A stretch of 36,236 nt of DNA from Lachnospiraceae bacterium (GCA_022510725.1 JAFLSW010000009.1:1-36236), one strand, 5' to 3'. Shown: positions 14,072-22,543, numbered from the stretch's first letter. Notes: generated by a model from the sequence alone, not told the origin. Translations and numbers: made by a program.

Positions 14072-14502
14072 TCCTCTTCCCTCTTTTCCTTATGTATCAG
14101 TTCCAATCCTTTTCTGCAGTTTCTTATAAATAATACGGGATTAACTGCCTTCTTTTCTGCTTCTGCCCGGAACTCCCACCATTTAAATTTCATAAACAAA
14201 GAAACCGTTACCCGGCTTCCCTCTGCCTTTACTCTTTTTTCTACCGAATCCGCTCCTAATAATCTGCCCTTCAATATTTGATCTATGGCTTCCTCTGATC
14301 TTTGGCAGCGAACTTCATTATCTTCCCAGATTGCTTCACTTCCCCTAAGGGCTGCCATTGCTGCAGTCCGTTCTACCAAACAGCGATCATATAAAAAGAA
14401 GGAAAGAAACAAAATGCCCGTTATAATGAAAACAAGAAAGGATATCACGATTGCCGCTTCTATAGTAAAACTGCCCCTTTGATCCTTTATTATTTTTTTC
14501 AT
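14068..14502 (-). CDS. tadE: TadE-like pseudopilin
   Basis: A 144-residue TadE-family pseudopilin starting MKKIIKDQRGSFTIEAAIVI. The RGSFTIEAA motif and the following hydrophobic helix are the class III signal processed by a TadV-type peptidase, with Glu at position 5 after the likely cleavage. TadE is a minor pilin needed for Tad pilus assembly. An ATG at 14511 exists, but the ATG at 14502 overlaps the peptidase stop as ATGA and has GGAGG at a better spacing. Most of the mature chain would lie outside the membrane. Confidence 0.87.
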   Translation of the reverse strand: MKKIIKDQRGSFTIEAAIVISFLVFIITGILFLSFFLYDRCLVERTAAMAALRGSEAIWEDNEVRCQRSEEAIDQILKGRLLGADSVEKRVKAEGSRVTVSLFMKFKWWEFRAEAEKKAVNPVLFIRNCRKGLELIHKEKREEE

Positions 14503-14948
14503 AGTATCCATCCTCCCTGTATCCAGTTTGCCATGATATATCCCGCCAACATAAAAGGAATAAAAGGCAGGCTGTCCTTTTTCCCTTTTTTCTTAAGGCA
14601 GATAAGACATATGGCGGCTAGGGCAGAAAAGAGGAAGGCAAAACATAGACACAAAAAGGTAAATATGCCTCCCATATAAAGCCCCATCAAAAGCGCTAAG
14701 AGCCCGTCTCCCATTCCGATACTGCCCCCTGTCAATCTGGAAACAGCACAAAGCAGCAAGCCCATCCCCACTCCTAAAAGGGTATTTTGCAGATCTTCCA
14801 CATCCTTCATACAGGCAAATAAGATACCTGCTGCCAACAAATAAAAAATAGGAAAAACAGGCAGCCTCTTATTTTCAAGGTCCCAAATAGAAAAGGCCAT
14901 AAGCGCCATACCAAAGGATAGACGGATCAAAAATATCATTTCGTTCAC
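14499..14948 (-). CDS. tadV: Prepilin peptidase (A24 family), second copy
   Basis: A 149-residue membrane aspartic peptidase of the TadV/CpaA type. The two catalytic aspartates lie in SIWDLENKRLP (about residue 22) and GMGDGLLALL (GxGD, near residue 78). About five membrane helices are predicted. The family cleaves class III leader peptides of Flp pilins and TadE/TadF pseudopilins. The start is GTG at 14948; an ATG four codons in (14939) is an equal candidate. It sits between the two pseudopilin genes, while another A24 peptidase heads the operon. Confidence 0.85.
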   Translation of the reverse strand: MNEMIFLIRLSFGMALMAFSIWDLENKRLPVFPIFYLLAAGILFACMKDVEDLQNTLLGVGMGLLLCAVSRLTGGSIGMGDGLLALLMGLYMGGIFTFLCLCFAFLFSALAAICLICLKKKGKKDSLPFIPFMLAGYIMANWIQGGWIL

Positions 14949-14970
14949 TTTTCTTTCGTTTCCTTTCCCA

Positions 14971-15921
14971 TTAACTGCATTTTGGGCAGGGTGTCCTGTT
15001 TCCCACTTGGGAAATAGGGATCATTTCCACTGTCCTTTTTAAACCGCTGCACAATACATCTTTATGATATTTATCTCCATAGCTTGTAATGAACACCGTT
15101 TTTCCTCCTGTATCGCCACATAAAGGGCAGCTGTAATAAATACCGCCGTCTTCATTTCTTAAGCTTGCCAGCTCATCCTCAAAAACCTTTTCAATGGACA
15201 GATCCAGATAATGACAGTTCCTCTTCCTGTGGTATGCTTTTCCCGTCGGCGTGATATAAACACATTCTTCCTTTTGTGCCGGATCCCCGGCAGAAAGGTT
15301 GTCATATCCGGTAAAAGCCCTGGCCACTGCACTCTGGCCGGTCAAAAAACCAGCTTTGGGAGACAAGGTAAAAAATGGTGTTACATAATAGGTACTGTAT
15401 AGCTCAATCCTATCCTGCTCCATGATCCTGCTGCCTATAAAATGAATTCCCTGACTTCCTCCTGCAGGAGACCATGTCAGATAATCGCTTCCCAATTCGG
15501 AAATGATCCGGTTCCTTACATAAGTTTCAGAAAACAGGGTCTCTATGGGCAGAGGCAGATCTTCGGAGTCTCCTGACAGCAGCGCATTTTCCGCATACCC
15601 ATAAATTGCCAGCTCTCTGGCACACTGAGACATGACACTGTCCATTTTCATTTGCTGCCTTAGGATGTCCGTAAAGGATAACAGCGCCATGATGGCAAAC
15701 AAAAAAATGGGTATGATCAGGGCAGCCTCAATAGTAAGACTGCCCCGTGAGATGATTGAGATAACAGAGGATGCCCTTTTTGAAGCAATTGGTTGACAGT
15801 TATTTTGTTTTCTTTTTCTGATTCTGGGGAAAATCAAAAATAGATGGTCGGTGTGTTTTTTTCGGTGTGTCTGGAGAGTAAATGCACTTAAATTTTTTTG
15901 GTGTTGCCGCAAAAAGAACAT
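14971..15921 (-). CDS. TadE-like protein with tandem Cys-rich C-terminal repeats
   Basis: A 316-residue protein. A basic, Gln/Lys-rich N-terminal stretch of about 58 residues is followed by the pseudopilin signal RGSLTIEAALIIPIFLF (59-75) and a hydrophobic helix. The external part ends in two similar modules: VYITPTGKAYHRKRNC (221-236) with CPLC (265-268), and VFITSYGDKYHKDVLC (276-291) with CPKC (312-315). Each resembles a small metal-binding Cys/His module such as those in Ada-like or competence-type proteins. ATG follows AAGGAGG, so the long leader is real. Role: probably a minor pilin that carries metal-binding or disulfide modules outside the cell. Confidence 0.8.
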   Translation of the reverse strand: MFFLRQHQKNLSAFTLQTHRKKHTDHLFLIFPRIRKRKQNNCQPIASKRASSVISIISRGSLTIEAALIIPIFLFAIMALLSFTDILRQQMKMDSVMSQCARELAIYGYAENALLSGDSEDLPLPIETLFSETYVRNRIISELGSDYLTWSPAGGSQGIHFIGSRIMEQDRIELYSTYYVTPFFTLSPKAGFLTGQSAVARAFTGYDNLSAGDPAQKEECVYITPTGKAYHRKRNCHYLDLSIEKVFEDELASLRNEDGGIYYSCPLCGDTGGKTVFITSYGDKYHKDVLCSGLKRTVEMIPISQVGNRTPCPKCS

Positions 15922-15972
15922 CCTCTGTTACCTCCTTGACCCTTATTTTAATAAAGACCTGCATATTACTTT

Positions 15973-17406
15973 TTAGTAATAGTAAAAAGACCTTGTAATC
16001 TCATGACTGAATCCATAACTGCTGGCCGTATGAATTTCGGCCTCAATATAATCCACGCAGTTATCCAGTTGAAAGAATCCATTACCCGGACACTTGCGTA
16101 TATCCATTTCTATCACATCCATGGCCCGCATTGTTTTCTGCTCTGTATTTTCCAAAGCCAAAAACAAACGCAGATACCCTTCATAATGAATGCCTGTCGT
16201 ATTCTCTGCTCCCATTTCTTCATCTTCGCCAAAGGACAACATGCCGGACAGACTATAATGCCAGCTTTCCTTATCTTTTAACAACGGAATGCTTCCCCCT
16301 TTTAAAAGAGTTCGCACATCATATACACTTTCTGCATAGGCCCAGGCGAAGATCAAGGATATCTTGACTAACTGTTCTATGCCGGGTACGGGAATCTCCG
16401 CGGTAAGCGCTATTGCCAACGCTTCTGCTTCTGCCATTTTGGCCGGATCGGAAAAGAGATAGATTACATTTGCCGTTTCCCGCAGCAGCAAAAGTTTATT
16501 GACTACCGCTTTCAGGTTTTCAATATCGCTGCTTTTTCCTTCCAATATATATTCCAGCTGATATTGCAGGGCACCTTCTTCTTTGGGCTGCGTATAGCGG
16601 CCGTATTTTTGGATCAGATATTCATTAAAGACCAATTCGTCTCCCGAACCAAGTCCTTCTCTTCCCACCAGACCACTTCCTTTATTGGGCGTTCTTGCAG
16701 AAATATAATGAGCCGGATTGATGGCGGCAGAGGAAAGTCCATCCTCCGGATCTATGACAAAAGCCAAAATGCCTCTGGATGCATTGACTGCATCTGCCGG
16801 ATTATTTAATTCCACTTCCTCCCACTCATCTTCTCCCACCTGCCTAGGCGGTATCTCTATACTGTCTAAAGCTTTTTGGTTGGAAATGCGTTCCGCGGTT
16901 ACATCCCTCGTTAAAAAACCTTCTTTTTCTACAGTCTCAAGCTGCCTGTTCAGTTCTGTAACATAAGTCAATCCAAACAGATCCTTCATATAAGAAACAG
17001 CCTGCCGTTTTATTAAAAGTCCCATCTCATCGGATGCCAAAGAATAATCTGTAACAGAAACTTCCTCTGTGTACATTCCCAATAGGTCTTTTAAAATACC
17101 TGCAGTTTGCTCTACTGTAAAATTATCATCCAAATATGCTTTTAAATGCTCTTCCGTTCTATGTATGGAAGCATGATCCAGGCCATAAGAGGTATCGATA
17201 AAAAACAGATCATATTGCTCCAACAGTTCCCGATTATATTCTGCAAATATAGAATGTAAGGAAAGATCAACAGCACATTCCGCTTTCAATCTTACCGCCT
17301 CTTCTCTTGCTCCCTCTATGATCACCAAGATCAAAGAAAGCATGATGGTAAAAGTCAATGCCAGATATATACTGATGGATCCCTCTGCTTTATATTGTTT
17401 TTTCAT
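15973..17406 (-). CDS. DUF5702 family secreted or membrane-anchored protein of the Tad locus
   Basis: A 477-residue protein. The N-terminus GSISIYLALTFTIMLSLILVII (about 9-30) is a pseudopilin-like or signal-anchor helix, similar to TadE/TadG entries. The rest is a long external domain with a second hydrophobic patch near residue 355. The sequence matches what I know as DUF5702, a Clostridia family found in Tad loci. No catalytic motif can be seen. The N-terminal part after the helix (EGAREEAVRLKAECAVDLS) is typical of TadG-like minor pilins. ATG follows AAAGGAGG. It is followed after about 51 nt by the Cys-repeat TadE gene. Confidence 0.8.
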   Translation of the reverse strand: MKKQYKAEGSISIYLALTFTIMLSLILVIIEGAREEAVRLKAECAVDLSLHSIFAEYNRELLEQYDLFFIDTSYGLDHASIHRTEEHLKAYLDDNFTVEQTAGILKDLLGMYTEEVSVTDYSLASDEMGLLIKRQAVSYMKDLFGLTYVTELNRQLETVEKEGFLTRDVTAERISNQKALDSIEIPPRQVGEDEWEEVELNNPADAVNASRGILAFVIDPEDGLSSAAINPAHYISARTPNKGSGLVGREGLGSGDELVFNEYLIQKYGRYTQPKEEGALQYQLEYILEGKSSDIENLKAVVNKLLLLRETANVIYLFSDPAKMAEAEALAIALTAEIPVPGIEQLVKISLIFAWAYAESVYDVRTLLKGGSIPLLKDKESWHYSLSGMLSFGEDEEMGAENTTGIHYEGYLRLFLALENTEQKTMRAMDVIEMDIRKCPGNGFFQLDNCVDYIEAEIHTASSYGFSHEITRSFYYY

Positions 17407-17451
17407 GATACCTCCTTTGGGATCAGCCCGGAAAAGTTTGCTGCTTTGTGA

Positions 17452-17619
17452 TCAGACCTTACTGCTCTGACTGCTGATCTTTTCAAAAATGTTGTTTACC
17501 AGATCCGTCAACCGCTCTTTAAAGATCAATACCAAGGCAATCAAAACCACTAAGATCAAGATCATTTCTACTGTGCCGATTCCTCTTTCATCTTTTATAA
17601 ATCGTTTTAATGAATTCAT
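17452..17619 (-). CDS. flp: Flp-type pilin (short)
   Basis: A 55-residue pilin, MNSLKRFIKDERGIGTVEMI at the start, then a hydrophobic helix LILVVLIALVLIF and a tail ending ISSQSSKV. The RGIGTVEMI block gives the Gly and Glu+5 needed for class III leader cleavage by a prepilin peptidase. The Flp pilin is the main subunit of the Tad pilus. The strong ribosome site AAAGGAGG is 6 nt from the ATG. It lies between TadC and DUF5702, a normal Tad position. It is short and easily missed by gene finders. Confidence 0.9.
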   Translation of the reverse strand: MNSLKRFIKDERGIGTVEMILILVVLIALVLIFKERLTDLVNNIFEKISSQSSKV

Positions 17620-17635
17620 TTCTTTTCCTCCTTTC

Positions 17636-18928
17636 CTATGATATTTGATATGTCATAAATGCCGGAACCATAATGATGACCATAACCACCAAAAGCATAA
17701 GGATCATGGGAAAGAGCAGCTTGGTACCGGCTTCCTCTCCCAATTTTCGGATATGATTTTGGTGCTTCGTAAAAGCCTCTTCCGCCTCGTTTTCCAGAAG
17801 CTTTTTTAAGCTTAAAGATCCCTTTTTCATATGGGTTGATAGCAGCGAACAAAACTTTCGATACTGGGGAAGTCCGCTTCGTCTTCCCAGATCTTCCAGT
17901 GCCCGTTCTTCCAGCACGCCGTTTTCCAGACTTCTCACAAAAATACCCAGCTCTTCATAAAAAGGTTCTTCTGTTTTTTCTCTTCTGTCTTTATAGATCT
18001 TCTTTATAGCACCTGTAACGCTCATACCGGCTCCTGTAAGCAGAGCCAGTTTTCCCGCAAAATCCGGATAGGCAAACAGCAACGCCTGCTTACGCTTTTC
18101 GTATAACTTGTCCAGATCCTGATCCATGGCTTTTCCAAGAACTATGGCACATAACACTCCCATGAAAACGGCATAGAGATAACGCATATCCTGTTTCTTT
18201 GTAAAATGCACCGGTTCTCCCTTTACAACAGAAGGCAATTTTAGGGTTTTGTTTTCTTTCTGCCTCTGATTTTCCTCTGTCAATGCTTCCTCCAAGGCTT
18301 TTTGAAAGACTTCTTTTTCCGTCAACAAAGGTGGGTATACCACTACGGGTAAGATATAGATTTTGCTCTCTTTTCCATAAGAAAGTTCTGCAGTAATATA
18401 TACGGATTCTTCTTTTTGCAGCTCTTTATTTTTTACAGTGCCGCTTCCGTCGATCAATCCATACTGATCGCTGGTGTAGGAAATAGAAATCCCATATTCT
18501 TCATAATAGTCGGGAAAGTTTAGATCTTCCCGAACCATGGCAAGACTTTCATTATTTCCCGGCATAACCTGTTCTAACCAATGCTTTGTCACTTCAAAGG
18601 CCTCTTCTATTTCTTCCTTGCTGTAGGACTGTTTATCTACCGCAATAGTTACCTCCTGCTTGCCAAAGGTCTCGCTATTTACAACCGCCGGAATTTCCTT
18701 ATCCCTTCCGTCATAAGCATCTCTTAGGATTTCACCGTCAGGAGAAATTTCTTTAGAGAGCCTGCCCGATAGGAAGAAAACAATACCCAGGGTCAAACCG
18801 GCTGATATGACTAAAATCTGAAGCTTTTTCTTTTTTCTGTAATAGGATGCAGTCAGTTGTCTTACATCCTTTCCCGGATATAAGCTCTTTAACCGCTCCC
18901 CTACGATAATGTCATTTTTCTCTTTCAT
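17636..18928 (-). CDS. tadC: TadC-like type II/IV secretion F protein with large external insertion
   Basis: A 430-residue platform protein. The first membrane helix (about 36-54) is followed by an external domain of some 185 residues with no known motif (TIAVDKQSYSKEEIEEAFEV, YGLIDGSG). A second helix at about 247-262 (YLYAVFMGVLCAIVLGKAM) leads into the T2SSF domain, which includes LLTGAGMSVTGAIKKIYKDR and a final helix LLFPMILMLLVVMVIIMVPAF. Ordinary TadC proteins are about 300 residues, so the N-terminal extension is unusual. TadB and TadC form the inner-membrane assembly platform for the pilus. It follows TadB after 20 nt. Confidence 0.84.
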   Translation of the reverse strand: MKEKNDIIVGERLKSLYPGKDVRQLTASYYRKKKKLQILVISAGLTLGIVFFLSGRLSKEISPDGEILRDAYDGRDKEIPAVVNSETFGKQEVTIAVDKQSYSKEEIEEAFEVTKHWLEQVMPGNNESLAMVREDLNFPDYYEEYGISISYTSDQYGLIDGSGTVKNKELQKEESVYITAELSYGKESKIYILPVVVYPPLLTEKEVFQKALEEALTEENQRQKENKTLKLPSVVKGEPVHFTKKQDMRYLYAVFMGVLCAIVLGKAMDQDLDKLYEKRKQALLFAYPDFAGKLALLTGAGMSVTGAIKKIYKDRREKTEEPFYEELGIFVRSLENGVLEERALEDLGRRSGLPQYRKFCSLLSTHMKKGSLSLKKLLENEAEEAFTKHQNHIRKLGEEAGTKLLFPMILMLLVVMVIIMVPAFMTYQIS

Positions 18929-18948
18929 GCCCCCTCCTTATAGTTAGC

Positions 18949-19734
18949 CTATGCTATCTCCAGGATCTTTTCAGACAGCAGATAAGCACTTGCATATACA
19001 AGCAGCGCAGCCGTCATAACACAAATCCCAAAGAGATTGTGATACAAACTATCAAAGTATCCCGGATTGGTCAGGCGAATATAGAAAATAATGCCAACAG
19101 GAACCAGATTCATAATACTCTGTTCATATTTCTTGGCAGCGGAAAGCAATTTAATGGTTTCCCTCATTTCCATTCTTCTGGTTATAACGGATATGGTATG
19201 CTCCATGATCTCGCCCATGTCCCCGCCGCTTCTCTTGGCCAGTTTAAATATATCCGCAAAATCCTTGATATCCTCGGAATGGGTTTTATGCGCAAAGTTT
19301 TCCAACAGCTGCTCAATAGGTATATTATTCTTTACCTGCCGATTGATCAGTATCAGTTCCTGCACCATGACATTCTTTTCCGAAAAACGAAACTGCATTT
19401 CCTTCTGCGCTTCTACAAAAGCATTTTCCACGGAATAGCCTGCCTTCAATGCCGAAAGCACGACAAAGAGACTTTCCTTAAAATGCACTGCCAATTCTTC
19501 ATGTTTCTTTTTTAAAAGCTTATCCCGTTCCCGCTTATAAAAGGGGATCAGGGCAATACTGCCGATTATGATCGGCCATAACGAATTATAGAAAAGAATG
19601 GAAAATAAACAGAGAAGCCCTATCCCCTTTATGAAAATCCATGCCACATCATTTTTTTCACAACTTGCTGTCTTGTTTTTGTCGAAAGGAGTATTATGAT
19701 TCTTTTTCTTTTTGTTTCTGTTTTCTTTTTCCAT
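18949..19734 (-). CDS. tadB: TadB-like type II/IV secretion F protein
   Basis: A 261-residue inner-membrane protein. A basic cytoplasmic head is followed by two helices (about 30-60), then the T2SSF domain: VLSALKAGYSVENAFVEAQK, then FADIFKLAKRSGGDMGEIM, and two C-terminal helices. It is the partner of TadC and probably couples the TadA ATPase to pilin assembly. It lies 22 nt after tadA. The N-terminal stretch is very rich in Lys and Asn (KENRNKKKKNHNTP), which is odd for the family. Confidence 0.9.
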   Translation of the reverse strand: MEKENRNKKKKNHNTPFDKNKTASCEKNDVAWIFIKGIGLLCLFSILFYNSLWPIIIGSIALIPFYKRERDKLLKKKHEELAVHFKESLFVVLSALKAGYSVENAFVEAQKEMQFRFSEKNVMVQELILINRQVKNNIPIEQLLENFAHKTHSEDIKDFADIFKLAKRSGGDMGEIMEHTISVITRRMEMRETIKLLSAAKKYEQSIMNLVPVGIIFYIRLTNPGYFDSLYHNLFGICVMTAALLVYASAYLLSEKILEIA

Positions 19735-19756
19735 CCGTCTTATCCTGCTCTCATTT

Positions 19757-20983
19757 TTACAGCGATCTTATTCCTGCCCGCTGTAATTTTTCTTTATTTT
19801 TTAATTCCCTTTGTTTGATCAGCTTCCCTTTGATCTGCCCTTTTTCATCGGTACCGTCTTCCAGGAAAGCGTACAAAGGTGAAAGAGTAATCTCTCCATC
19901 CACATATCCTGTTACCTCCACGATTTCCAATACTTTTCTGCTGTGATCCCGAAGTCTGCCTAAATGAATAATAATGTCCACTGCCGAAGCGATCTGCCTT
20001 CTAATGGCAGGAAGGGGCATCTCCATTCCCATCAAAACCATGGTTTCCAACCGGGTAAGCATATCCTTAGCACTATTAGCATGACCTGTAGATAAGGATC
20101 CGTCATGCCCTGTATTCATTGCCATCAATAGATCAATGGCTTCTTCCGATCGGACCTCCCCCACTATGATCCGATCCGGACGCATGCGAAGGGCCGTTTT
20201 GATCAGATCTCGAATGGTAATGGCTTTACACCCCTCCACATTGGCATTTCTTGTTTCCAGACTGACCAGATTTGGAATGGCTTTAATCTGCAGCTCCGCG
20301 TTATCCTCTATGGTTATGATCCGTTCCTGCGGGGGAATAAATGCAGATAATGCATTTAGAAAAGTGGTCTTTCCGCTTCCGGTACCGCCACTGATAAAAA
20401 TATTAAATCGAGCTGTGACCAGTTTTTTAAGTACTTCCATGACTTCTTCCGTTATAGAGCCTATCCGCAGCAGATCATCCATCTGAATGGGTTCATCGGG
20501 AAATCTTCGGATGGTCAAGATAGGACCGTTTAGGGCTATAGGCGGCATGACTACATTAACCCTTGCCCCATTTTCCAACCTGGCATCTACAATGGGAGAG
20601 GCTTCGTTGACTACCCTGTTCACCCTTGCTACGATCTGTTGGATCACATCCGCAAGTTTCTCTTTGGACTCAAAACAAAGCTCCCTTTTTGCAATCTCTC
20701 CCTGCTGTTCTGTAAAAACAGCATCGGGCCCGTTTACCATGATCTCTGTGATGGAACTGTCTGCCAAAAATTCTTCCAGCACATCCAATTTTCGGATAGA
20801 CGCAAACAATTCCCGCTTCAATCTGCCGCGCTGTTCTAAAGTAAGATGATATTCCCGACCTGCACTGATGACCTTTTTATCGATCAGATCTTTTATTTCT
20901 TCATCTTCCAGATCTCTTGTATAATCCAGCGTATCTGTCAATTCCATGCGACAGTTTTTCTTTATTTCCTCATATGTCTTCAT
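19757..20983 (-). CDS. tadA: TadA/CpaF-type secretion ATPase
   Basis: A 408-residue hexameric ATPase of the VirB11/CpaF family. The Walker A motif is GGTGSGKTTFLNAL (199-212). The Asp box RIITIEDNAEL, Walker B region DRIIVGEVRSEEAIDLL and His box TGHDGSLSTGHANS all follow in order. The N-terminal domain contains ITEIMVNGPDAVF and RLENGARVNVVMPPIA, also typical of CpaF. It powers assembly and retraction of the Tad pilus from the cytoplasm. ATG overlaps the TadZ-like stop as ATGA. Sequence is complete and regular. Confidence 0.97.
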   Translation of the reverse strand: MKTYEEIKKNCRMELTDTLDYTRDLEDEEIKDLIDKKVISAGREYHLTLEQRGRLKRELFASIRKLDVLEEFLADSSITEIMVNGPDAVFTEQQGEIAKRELCFESKEKLADVIQQIVARVNRVVNEASPIVDARLENGARVNVVMPPIALNGPILTIRRFPDEPIQMDDLLRIGSITEEVMEVLKKLVTARFNIFISGGTGSGKTTFLNALSAFIPPQERIITIEDNAELQIKAIPNLVSLETRNANVEGCKAITIRDLIKTALRMRPDRIIVGEVRSEEAIDLLMAMNTGHDGSLSTGHANSAKDMLTRLETMVLMGMEMPLPAIRRQIASAVDIIIHLGRLRDHSRKVLEIVEVTGYVDGEITLSPLYAFLEDGTDEKGQIKGKLIKQRELKNKEKLQRAGIRSL

Positions 20984-22002
20984 GAAAAAATTTCTCCCAG
21001 TTTATTCTTCATATAGTCCGCCAGCTGGCTGTAAGTCAGTTCTTCCGCTCTTTGAGGCATATGTTTTAACACCGGCAGCCTGCATTTGACCATTTTCCCC
21101 AAAATCTCTTCCCTTCCGGAAATCCTGACATTTTCTTCAAAAGCAGCCAGCTTTGCCACAGCAATTCCATCCGGCTTACAGATGGTATATATCCGATCGC
21201 ACAAGGAAAGAATCTCCAGCAAGCCCTGCATCTGGTCTCCCAGATCCAGCACAACCGTTTCATATCCGCTTTTTTCTACAATGGTTTGAATCAGACCGGT
21301 CCACTGTTCTTTTTTGACCAACATGAAATCCTCATAAGAGATAGCCGGCGGGATGTAATCAAACTCCGCAAATCTTTCTGCCATTCCTGCCAGCTTCAAG
21401 AGAAATTTTTCATCCGGTTCGTCCAAGAAATACATAAGATCCAGCAGATCCGTGCTGTACTCTTTCTGAAACCAGGCATAAAATCCTGCAAATACCTCAA
21501 AGTTTAAATACAAGGTCTTTTTCTTTTTGGCATTTAACCTGCAATAGACCATAGAAAAAGAGGTCTGCAGGCTTCGCTTTATAGGCGTATAGATACCGAT
21601 CAATTCAGCCTTTTTTCCGGCTTTCCAATGAGCTGCCAAAGGAATGACCGGTGCCTTTGCTACTGCGCAGATACCCAACACTTTTTTGGCAATGGCTTCT
21701 CCCGACTGATATTTGCAAACTGCCGGAATATCATCTTCATTTAAAAAGGAATCCAACTGCTCCTTTTCCCTTTGATCTGTCAAAAGAATGATCTGCTCCG
21801 CCAGTTTGCTCAGACCTTTTTCCCATGCCGCTTCGTGAATTAAAAGCACGCTGGCCGGTTCTTTTGAGAAATACCGCTTTAGTTTTTCCATATCATCAAA
21901 GGCCATGATCTGAAATGGCATTTTATTTTGCTGTTCTAAATACGCAGCCAGCTTTCTCACATATTTTCTTTCCAGATCGTAGATTGCTAAAATGTGATCC
22001 AT
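20980..22002 (-). CDS. TadZ/CpaE-like protein with degenerate P-loop
   Basis: A 340-residue protein with the layout of TadZ/CpaE: a receiver-like N-terminal half (ILAIYDLERKYVRKLAAYL, SVLLIHEAAW) and a MinD/ParA-like C-terminal half. In the second half the usual KGG-x-GK-TT nucleotide loop is replaced by YTPIKRSLQTSFSM near residue 165. The later ETVVLDLGDQ and ICKPDGIAVAKLAAFEEN still match the ParA core. It probably places the Tad machine without normal ATP hydrolysis, or binds nucleotide in a different manner. ATG follows GGAGGT. It overlaps tadA and the upstream peptidase gene. Confidence 0.78.
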   Translation of the reverse strand: MDHILAIYDLERKYVRKLAAYLEQQNKMPFQIMAFDDMEKLKRYFSKEPASVLLIHEAAWEKGLSKLAEQIILLTDQREKEQLDSFLNEDDIPAVCKYQSGEAIAKKVLGICAVAKAPVIPLAAHWKAGKKAELIGIYTPIKRSLQTSFSMVYCRLNAKKKKTLYLNFEVFAGFYAWFQKEYSTDLLDLMYFLDEPDEKFLLKLAGMAERFAEFDYIPPAISYEDFMLVKKEQWTGLIQTIVEKSGYETVVLDLGDQMQGLLEILSLCDRIYTICKPDGIAVAKLAAFEENVRISGREEILGKMVKCRLPVLKHMPQRAEELTYSQLADYMKNKLGEIFS

Positions 22003-22427
22003 GAGATACCTCCGAAAACGATAAGAATAGTCCCAATAAAAATGGGAAGAGAAAAATGAATCGTAAGATTTGAAAAAGATATTTTCCTGCGGCAGCTCAA
22101 CAGAAAAATGATTTTAATAACCGAACAGACAGCTCCTGCCATAATGGCAGTCAGAACAATATTGACCGTAGAGGGCAGGCCTAAAAACAGACCGATCACA
22201 CTCAGCAGTTTGATATCTCCTCCTCCAAATGCTCCGATCAGATACAGAGGATAGAGAAAGAGCAGAATGGCAAGCCCGTCAAAAAGACATAAATACCATG
22301 GGTTTTCTGTCAGGACAGCACAGGTAATACCTGATAAATATCCTATTAGGATCAATAAGTTGGGAATACGGGATCTGAACAGATCCGTCAAAAGAGCTGC
22401 CGTCAGTATGCCAAACAAAACAAACAT
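21987..22427 (-). CDS. tadV: Prepilin peptidase (A24 family), first copy
   Basis: A 146-residue membrane peptidase. The catalytic aspartates are in LLTDLFRSRIPN (near residue 14) and FGGGDIKLLSV (GxGD, near residue 70). About five helices are predicted. It cleaves the leaders of the Flp pilin and TadE-like proteins. The open frame extends to an ATG at 22469 without a ribosome site. The ATG at 22427 has AGGAG six nt upstream and starts at the first helix, so I chose it. It is the first gene after the Tad promoter. A second A24 peptidase lies about 7 kb downstream in the same operon. Confidence 0.88.
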   Translation of the reverse strand: MFVLFGILTAALLTDLFRSRIPNLLILIGYLSGITCAVLTENPWYLCLFDGLAILLFLYPLYLIGAFGGGDIKLLSVIGLFLGLPSTVNIVLTAIMAGAVCSVIKIIFLLSCRRKISFSNLTIHFSLPIFIGTILIVFGGISWITF

Positions 22428-22479
22428 AACTGACTCCTGTCTTATGAAATATTTATTTTTTAACTTCATTGGAAAACTT

Positions 22480-22492
22480 GTCCGATTCGGAC
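22480..22492 (-). promoter_or_regulatory. Palindrome in the Tad operon leader
   Basis: GTCCGA-T-TCGGAC, a 6-bp inverted repeat around one base, overlaps a second one, TTCGG-A-CCGAA (22486-22496). It lies about 16 bp after the expected start of the Tad transcript and about 50 bp before the first gene. It could be a repressor site or a small RNA hairpin. No regulator was matched to it. Confidence 0.5.
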
Positions 22493-22514
22493 CGAAAATT
22501 GTTTTGTAAGTAGG

Positions 22515-22543
22515 ATTATAGTATAGCTCTATTTTTCTGTAAA
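22515..22543 (-). promoter_or_regulatory. Sigma-A promoter of the Tad operon
   Basis: The minus strand has TTTACA (22538-22543), a 17-bp spacer and a perfect TATAAT (22515-22520). It lies about 90 bp upstream of the first Tad gene. No other strong promoter was found between here and the end of the 12-kb run of genes. Confidence 0.85.
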
